Translations under genes and position numbers: made by a program
In this document: positions 58,687 to 64,000 of the stretch, piece by piece
How the letters are laid out: every line of letters begins with the position of its first letter
Position numbering within the stretch: position 1 is the stretch's first letter
The notes under the pieces: generated by a model
The model's input: the letters and a program-made list of their open reading frames with translations, nothing else
What the model was told of the DNA's origin: nothing
Database searches by the model: none
Source of the DNA: JAMOAW01 sp039908535
Lineage (GTDB): Bacteria > Pseudomonadota > Magnetococcia > Magnetococcales > JADFZT01
Assembly (NCBI GenBank): GCA_039908535.1
Contig: JAMOAW010000004.1
Coordinates: 1-64,000 of the forward strand
Reading direction: 5' to 3'
Length of the DNA stretch: 64,000 nucleotides

Positions 58687-59241
58687 TTAAACTTGCATAA
58701 TATCCAATTTTTTCTTTTCAACCAGGGCATCCACTTCCACAATATGACTATCGGTGAGATCTTGAAGTTTCTTTTCCAGCGTCCGCATTTCATCCTGCGA
58801 AATTTCTTTGTTTTTCTCAGATTTACGAGCCAACTCCACAAAATCACGCCGCACATTGCGAATCGCCACTTTGGCTTGCTCGCTATACTTTAACACCACC
58901 TTGACCAGATCCTTACGCCGCTCCTCAGTCAATTCAGGTAAAGGAACCCGTACCAAAAAACCATCAGCAATAGGATTTAAACCCAAATGAGATTCCAAAA
59001 TGGCCTTTTCAATCACTTTGACCATCCCCTTATCCCATGGCTGAATCGAAATCATGCGCGGTTCCGGGACACTCAGAGTGGCTACCTGATTGAGCGGCAT
59101 GGGAACACCATAAGATTGCACGATAATATTTTCAATAAAAGAGGTGCTCGCACGTCCAGTACGCAATGACGCAAGTTCCTCCTTTAAAGCTATGATCGCT
59201 TTATTCATACGAATGTTAGATTCAGCTATCAACGAGTCCAT
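58687..59241 (-). CDS. frr: Ribosome recycling factor
   Basis: RRF splits post-termination ribosomes together with EF-G. This 184-residue protein has the standard length (185). LRTGRAS, YGVPMPLNQVATLSVPEPRM and the C-terminal helix are typical. The ATG overlaps the pyrH stop (TAATG). Confidence 0.97.
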   Translation of the reverse strand: MDSLIAESNIRMNKAIIALKEELASLRTGRASTSFIENIIVQSYGVPMPLNQVATLSVPEPRMISIQPWDKGMVKVIEKAILESHLGLNPIADGFLVRVPLPELTEERRKDLVKVVLKYSEQAKVAIRNVRRDFVELARKSEKNKEISQDEMRTLEKKLQDLTDSHIVEVDALVEKKKLDIMQV

Positions 59242-59975
59242 TATGAAACCTCCTCAATCAAAGTACCACACTTTTCCCCTTGAAAAATGGATTTTAACCG
59301 ACCCTGTTCCAAAATAGAAAGGACCAAAATGGGTATCCGATTCTCCTGACAAAGGGCAATAGCGGTCAAATCCATCACCTGAAGTTTACGTGCCAAAACC
59401 TCCGTATACGTCAGATGTGGATAAAATTCGGCGTTGGGATCTTTGATCGGATCCGCACTATAAACACCGTTGACTTTGGTCCCTTTGATCATCAGATCGG
59501 CATTGATTTCAGCAGCCCGTAAACTGGCCGCCGTATCGGTAGTAAAATAAGGATTGCCAGTGCCAGCGGCAAAAATCACTACCCGCCCCTTCTCCAAATG
59601 TTCAACCGCCTTACGACGCACAAACGATTCGGCAACCTGCGGCATGGCGATCGCAGATTGAACCCGAACCGGTACACCCACCTGTTCCAAGGCGTTTTGC
59701 ATGGCCAATGAGTTGATAACAGTGGCCAACATCCCCATATGATCCGCACTGCTGCGCTCCATGCCCTTGGCACTTCCAGCCAAACCGCGAAAAATATTTC
59801 CACCACCCAATACCAGCGCAAGTTGCACGCCTAGTCTATGAATTTGGGCAATCTCTTCGGACAAGGCACTCAAAAAAAGAGGATCAATTTGATGCCCCCT
59901 CCCCATGAGAGCCTCGCCAGAGAGCTTTAACAAAACCCGTTGATATGGTTTACCACTCGTGGGCATAAAATTCAT
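59241..59975 (-). CDS. pyrH: Uridylate kinase
   Basis: PyrH phosphorylates UMP to UDP as a hexamer in pyrimidine synthesis. The 244-residue amino-acid-kinase fold shows RVLLKLSGEALMG, GGGNIFRG, ADHMGMLATVINSLA and GTGNPYFTTDTAA. It lies between tsf and frr, the normal gene order. The ATG at 59975 or the one three codons later may serve as the start. Confidence 0.97.
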   Translation of the reverse strand: MNFMPTSGKPYQRVLLKLSGEALMGRGHQIDPLFLSALSEEIAQIHRLGVQLALVLGGGNIFRGLAGSAKGMERSSADHMGMLATVINSLAMQNALEQVGVPVRVQSAIAMPQVAESFVRRKAVEHLEKGRVVIFAAGTGNPYFTTDTAASLRAAEINADLMIKGTKVNGVYSADPIKDPNAEFYPHLTYTEVLARKLQVMDLTAIALCQENRIPILVLSILEQGRLKSIFQGEKCGTLIEEVS

Positions 59976-60008
59976 GATAAAACCTGTACATTCACTCTAT
60001 TGGTCATT

Positions 60009-60923
60009 CTATTGGCCAAGCTGCTGAGCCACTTCCTGTGCAAAATCCTTGACCTCTTTTTCAATACCATCCCCAAGAACAAAACGTGAAAATCCAGTCA
60101 CTTGAACTTTCGCGCCCAGACCCTTGGCAGCAGCATCAATCGCTTGGGTCACCGTCATATCAGGATCCATGACAAAAGGCTGCTCCAAAAAGCAACTTTC
60201 CCCATAAAATTTACTTATTCTACCCTGCACCATCTTTTCGATGATCGCCTCTGGCTTGCCACTGTCACGCGCCTGATCCATCAAAATGGCCCGCTCCCGT
60301 TCCACAACCTCTGCTGGAACCGAATGCCGATCTAAAAAAGGAGGCGCAGAGGCCGCAATATGCATGGCCAATTTTTTCCCCAACTCGTTTAATCCCTCCG
60401 CAGAGGTAGAGTCCGACTCCAAGGCCACCAAAACCCCAATTTTGCCACCCATGTGAATATAATTGGCCACCAAACCAGAGGTCACCTGTTGACTTTCAAA
60501 TCGACGAATATTCATATTTTCCCCAATGGTGGAGATCATATACGTCAATTCTGCCCCAACATTGCGCCCTGTATCAGGATAATCCAACTCTAACAGAGCT
60601 TCCATGGTGGCGGGAGCTTGGGTTAATACGATCTGCGACAGCGTATCTGCAAAGGAGATAAAATGACCATTTTTGGCGGCAAAATCGGTTTCAGTATTGA
60701 CCTCTAATAAAACTCCCCGATTTGAGCCAGAAAGTGCCACCACTTTCCCTTCAGCAGCAACCCGACCTGCCTTTTTAACCGCAGCAGAGAGACCCTTTTT
60801 GCGCAACCAATCTATGGCTGCTTCCAAATCACCGTCCGTCTCGGTCAAGGCCTTTTTACAATCCATCATCCCAGCTCCGGTTTTTTCTCGAAGCAATTTG
60901 ACCGTTGATGCGCTTACCGACAT
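60009..60923 (-). CDS. tsf: Elongation factor Ts
   Basis: EF-Ts exchanges GDP for GTP on EF-Tu. The 304-residue protein opens with a UBA-like domain (STVKLLREKTGAGMMDCKKAL). The TDFAAKNGHF block that contacts EF-Tu follows. It has two dimerisation-core halves and ends at GQ. It lies about 100 bases after rpsB. Confidence 0.97.
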   Translation of the reverse strand: MSVSASTVKLLREKTGAGMMDCKKALTETDGDLEAAIDWLRKKGLSAAVKKAGRVAAEGKVVALSGSNRGVLLEVNTETDFAAKNGHFISFADTLSQIVLTQAPATMEALLELDYPDTGRNVGAELTYMISTIGENMNIRRFESQQVTSGLVANYIHMGGKIGVLVALESDSTSAEGLNELGKKLAMHIAASAPPFLDRHSVPAEVVERERAILMDQARDSGKPEAIIEKMVQGRISKFYGESCFLEQPFVMDPDMTVTQAIDAAAKGLGAKVQVTGFSRFVLGDGIEKEVKDFAQEVAQQLGQ

Positions 60924-61023
60924 ATCTTTCCTTTCTTACATAAATATGATAAACGCCCATCCCCTTCAAAAAAAACGCAATATACGATTCAAGAAGGGGA
61001 GGACCAGTTAAAATTTGGGTGGT

Positions 61024-61794
61024 TTACTCTTTGACAGCGACCATCTCTTCTACCAGACCTTCATCTAATGCACCTGAAAAATCAGATGATTTATCCCCAC
61101 GAATCTCTTTGTGCAACTGTTTCCCTTCCAAAATGGCATCCCCCATTTTGGTTAAAAAAAGCTTCAAAGAACGAATGGCATCGTCATTGCCAGGGATAAT
61201 CCAGTCAATAGGATCAGGGTCACAGTTGGTATCTACTAAAGCCACAACTGGAATACCCAATTTACGGGCCTCTTGAACGGCGATGGACTCCTTGTTGGTA
61301 TCCACCACCACGATTAAATCTGGTGGATTGTTCATTTCTTTAATACCACCCAACGCCCGCTCAATTTTTTCCCGCTCCCGCTCATTGCGCAGCACCTCTT
61401 TTTTGGTCAGAGCGGCATACGTACCATCTTCTTTCATTCTTTCGAACTCTTTGAGCTTGCGAATAGAACCTTGGATCGTCCGCCAGTTGGTTAACGTTCC
61501 CCCAAGCCAGCGATGATTGACATAAAATTGTCCACTGCGCTGCGCCTCTTCGGCAATCAAATCCACCACTTGGCGTTTGGTCCCGACAAACAAAACCCGA
61601 CCATTGTTCTTGACGGTCTCACGAACAAAATTGAACGCATCGCGCAATAAAACAACCGTTTTTTGTAGGTTGATGATATGAACCCCATTACGCGATGTAA
61701 AGATAAAATGCTTCATCTTGGGGTTCCAGCGTTTGGTCTGGTGGCCAAAATGAAAACCAGCCTCCATAAGTTCTTGAATCGAAAATTTTGCCAT
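61024..61794 (-). CDS. rpsB: 30S ribosomal protein S2
   Basis: S2 is a 30S protein needed for S1 binding. The 256-residue protein starts MAKFSIQELMEAGFHFGHQ and has KMKHFIFTSRNGVHIINL and VNHRWLGGTLTNW. The ATG at 61794 has GGAGGA 6 bases upstream; the ORF to 61866 is leader sequence. It opens the long rpsB to lpxB run. Confidence 0.98.
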   Translation of the reverse strand: MAKFSIQELMEAGFHFGHQTKRWNPKMKHFIFTSRNGVHIINLQKTVVLLRDAFNFVRETVKNNGRVLFVGTKRQVVDLIAEEAQRSGQFYVNHRWLGGTLTNWRTIQGSIRKLKEFERMKEDGTYAALTKKEVLRNEREREKIERALGGIKEMNNPPDLIVVVDTNKESIAVQEARKLGIPVVALVDTNCDPDPIDWIIPGNDDAIRSLKLFLTKMGDAILEGKQLHKEIRGDKSSDFSGALDEGLVEEMVAVKE

Positions 61795-61920
61795 TGTTCC
61801 TCCAAATTGTTGACTACGGTTTATGCCACCGTCGAGCCCTTTTTTGCTTTTGTGGTTTAAACCCATTCCTGGGCACCGTCACCACCGGTTCGACGTGAGA
61901 TATGGTTGATTTTTTAAAAT

Positions 61921-61949
61921 GGTATGTAGTTACTAACATTAAGAGTCAA
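61921..61949 (-). promoter_or_regulatory. Candidate rpsB operon promoter
   Basis: TTGACT (61949-61944) and CATACC (61926-61921), 17 bases apart on the minus strand, about 130 bases before the rpsB start. The -10 match is weak. The leader may hold an S2 autoregulation site, but none was recognised. Confidence 0.3.
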
Positions 61950-62009
61950 AAGTTGCAAGTTTCTCCTTCATTAAAGAGAGAAATAAATGGATTGGCCGCA
62001 CAGACAAAA

Positions 62010-62624
62010 TCAACCAAAAACGGTTGGATCCCCGGCCCCCACCCGCAAGACTTGCGGTGTATCCCCCGTTAAATCAACGATTGTCGATGGTTTGGTCGGT
62101 AAAATTCCCCCATCAATGATCAAATCGACTCTGTTTTCTAATTGTTCGCGGATCAAAGAAGGATCGGCCAAAATATCCTGCCCAGGAAGACGAACCGAGG
62201 TGGAAAGAATCGGTTCACCAAATTCCTTGAGAAGTCCCAAACAGATGGGATGATCGGGAATACGCAACCCAATGGTTTGCCGTTTGGGAAGAATGGTTTT
62301 GGGAACCTCACGTGTTGCATGCAGAACAAAGGTGTATGGTCCAGGTAAATAACGTTTTAAAAGTCGATAGGTCTGATTATCAACCCGCGCATAGCGGGAG
62401 ATCAGGGAAAGGTCGGCACATAAAATTGACAATTGATGCGAAGCTGGCAGTTGCTTAATCTGCATAATACGCTCCACCCCATGACGATTGCCTATGCCGC
62501 ACCCTAAACCATAATTGGTATCGGTGGGATAAACCACGATTCCCCCCTCTTGCAATAGTGCTGCAGACTGTTCCAACAGGCGTTTTTGTGGATTAACTGG
62601 ATGAATCGTCAAATATTGGCCCAT
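62010..62624 (-). CDS. yciO: YciO/YrdC/Sua5-family protein
   Basis: This is a YrdC-like protein of 204 residues, the size of E. coli YciO (206). YPTDTNYGLGC and IKQLPASHQLSILCADL are the nucleotide/bicarbonate-site blocks, and YLPGPYTFVLHAT and TIGLRIPDHPI follow. TsaC/Sua5 enzymes make the threonylcarbamoyl-AMP for tRNA t6A; YciO relatives have a poorly defined role. The ATG at 62624 follows GGAGGAGGG; the longer ORF to 62693 is not used. Family call sure, exact role not. Confidence 0.9.
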   Translation of the reverse strand: MGQYLTIHPVNPQKRLLEQSAALLQEGGIVVYPTDTNYGLGCGIGNRHGVERIMQIKQLPASHQLSILCADLSLISRYARVDNQTYRLLKRYLPGPYTFVLHATREVPKTILPKRQTIGLRIPDHPICLGLLKEFGEPILSTSVRLPGQDILADPSLIREQLENRVDLIIDGGILPTKPSTIVDLTGDTPQVLRVGAGDPTVFG

Positions 62625-62840
62625 ATCCCTCCTCCAAAGACAAAAAAGTGAGTTCCGGCCCACCAAATTGGACCCGGTAGAGCCATTATCCATTATTTTT
62701 ATCCATCTTCCAAATAATTAATTTTTTTATACATCTAAAAGATAGATAAGCCAAACCATCTCATGGGCATCCTAAATAAAATTCTTTTGCAAAATCAAAT
62801 CCAATTTTGTCCAAAACTTATAATAAAATACAAAATAAAA

Positions 62841-62855
62841 TAATAATAATAATAA
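62841..62855. repeat. TAA trinucleotide run
   Basis: Five TAA units in the AT-rich 320 bases between yciO and the sensor gene. The rest of this spacer holds nothing recognised. Confidence 0.6.
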
Positions 62856-62944
62856 TTTTTATTTTGATTTTAAACCATATTCGCGCTATTCTCAGCAAAA
62901 TTTTTTCTCAACACATTATATCTACTATATGAAAGGGTTTTGAC

Positions 62945-64000
62945 TTGTCTATCCATACTTTCTTCAGCGACATAAAAGTCGGATCAAAAATAGGCCTCGC
63001 TTTTGGTTTGGTTTGTCTGTTTTTATTGGGAGTAGTGACACTCTATCAAACAACCCTTTGGAATACACAGCACCATTATCAACAATTATTTAATGAATCC
63101 ATATCAATCAAAATTCATGCCATGACCATCGATAATCTCATGTTGCAAGCACGTCGATCTGAAAAAGATTTCCTGCTGCGTCTGGATGCCAAATATATCG
63201 ACATCGTCGCCGAGCAAGTAGAAAAAATAAAAGCTGAAGCCCTTTTGATGGGCAATATTGCCAAAAAAATGGACTCCCACATCAGCAATGAGTTGACTCT
63301 TGATGCGCAAAAAATACAGGAGTCTATTACCATCTATGGCACCTCGTTTCAAACATTATCTGAAAGTTGGAAAAGCAAAGGTTTGGATCAAAATACCGGT
63401 TTACAGGGCGAATTCAGATGGGCCGCCCACGAATTGGAAGAGAGTCTCCTCGACTTCGACACCTCCCAACTCATTATCACCTCTTTACAGCTACGACGCG
63501 CTGAAAAAGATTACCGACTGCGGGGAGATGCAAAATATATCGAATTACATAAAAGTTTCATCGCCAGTTTTAAAAAAGAAATGCATCTCAGCACTTTAAA
63601 AGATGAACTTCAAACCCAATTAACCCAGGCCTTATTGCCCTATGAACAAACATTTAACCAAGCCGTAACAGAAAAAGAGCAAAACCATGAAATCAGCAGT
63701 GCCACCGCCGCACTCCTGAGCGCAACCGCGCATACATTAGAAAATATTCTTAAAAATCATTATGTTCCTAATATCTGGAGAGATTACCTCGAAATCCGCA
63801 AACATGAAAAAGATTATCTAATGCGTAATAACGCAAAATATGTTAAAAAATTGTACAAAACCATAGATTACCTTATGAACAATATCGATATCTCCTCCAT
63901 CCCAGAGGAGGTCAAAAATACCCTTAAAAAAGATTTAATCCTTTACAAAACGGCTTTCGAAAAATTATTGGCCGAAGATGCCAAAATAACCCTTTTAACG
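62945..64000 (+). CDS. HBM-type transmembrane sensor, 3' end outside the window
   Basis: This open frame of 352 codons runs off the window edge. It starts at TTG 62945 with GAAAGGG 7 bases upstream; no nearby ATG gives the full N-terminus. TM1 is at about residues 17-33 and the rest so far is periplasmic helical sequence. A motif of the form RRxEKDFLLRxDAKY recurs at about residues 70-84, 184-198 and 285-299, which is characteristic of helical bimodular (HBM) sensor domains of chemoreceptors and kinases. The missing C-terminus should show an MCP or kinase output domain. Confidence 0.85.
   Translation, partial: MSIHTFFSDIKVGSKIGLAFGLVCLFLLGVVTLYQTTLWNTQHHYQQLFNESISIKIHAMTIDNLMLQARRSEKDFLLRLDAKYIDIVAEQVEKIKAEALLMGNIAKKMDSHISNELTLDAQKIQESITIYGTSFQTLSESWKSKGLDQNTGLQGEFRWAAHELEESLLDFDTSQLIITSLQLRRAEKDYRLRGDAKYIELHKSFIASFKKEMHLSTLKDELQTQLTQALLPYEQTFNQAVTEKEQNHEISSATAALLSATAHTLENILKNHYVPNIWRDYLEIRKHEKDYLMRNNAKYVKKLYKTIDYLMNNIDISSIPEEVKNTLKKDLILYKTAFEKLLAEDAKITLLT

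Overview
This window comes from a Gram-negative proteobacterium. It has an outer-membrane assembly and lipid A locus, BamD, hopanoid-precursor genes, an FlbD-type flagellar regulator and several large chemosensory or two-component proteins. A dsrAB-dsrL cluster points to dissimilatory sulfur metabolism, most likely sulfur oxidation, because DsrL is typical of the reverse Dsr pathway. This mix, together with many copies of a GC-rich palindromic element in AT-rich spacers, would fit a magnetotactic-type lineage such as Magnetococcales. No magnetosome gene or 16S rRNA gene is present, so that placement is only a guess. No tRNA, rRNA or CRISPR array was seen.

Layout. 0.3-7.1 kb (minus strand): a metallophosphoesterase lipoprotein, a small zinc-ribbon protein, rtcB, cca, acs and a tyrosine-recombinase-like protein that lacks its catalytic tyrosine. 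7.2-11.8 kb: the dsrA-dsrB-dsrL operon with its terminator. 12-14.7 kb: an ankyrin-repeat protein and an ABC-F ATPase. 14.7-18.9 kb: a cytidylate-kinase-like/receiver fusion followed by a hybrid histidine kinase. 19.2-22.7 kb: rfbACDB for dTDP-L-rhamnose. 22.8-28.9 kb: a probable flagellar regulatory locus (PilZ protein, lipoprotein, FlbD-like activator, TPR protein, second sigma-54 activator). 29.3-33.4 kb (plus strand): hpnCDE with overlapping genes, then bamD. 33.6-44.5 kb: an MCP, an H-NS-like protein, an HPP-family protein, a remnant phage tail module with a probable -1 frameshift, a sensor kinase, and a two-gene winged-helix plus AAA/FtsK ATPase module. 44.5-46.3 kb: arsR and acr3. 46.9-61.8 kb (minus strand): the conserved rpsB-tsf-pyrH-frr-uppS-cdsA-dxr-rseP-bamA-skp-fabZ-lpxA-lpxI-lpxB-trx run plus a DUF2062 protein. 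62-64 kb: yciO and the start of a large HBM-type sensor.

The points most worth following up are these. (1) The AAA-FtsK ATPase coupled to a winged-helix protein at 40.9-44.5 kb belongs to no system I recognise. (2) A nucleotide-kinase-like domain is fused to a receiver domain beside a hybrid kinase whose periplasmic sensor has mostly been removed. (3) Three neighbouring essential genes (uppS, cdsA, dxr) each lack a conserved internal or C-terminal block, and lpxD is missing from its usual place. (4) About eleven copies of a GC-rich double-palindrome element occur at gene ends. In two genes the element supplies the 3' end of the coding sequence, and in one place it interrupts a short ORF.

All functional calls come from reading motifs and gene order, with no database search. 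Where the start codon was chosen from a visible ribosome binding site, the entry says so.
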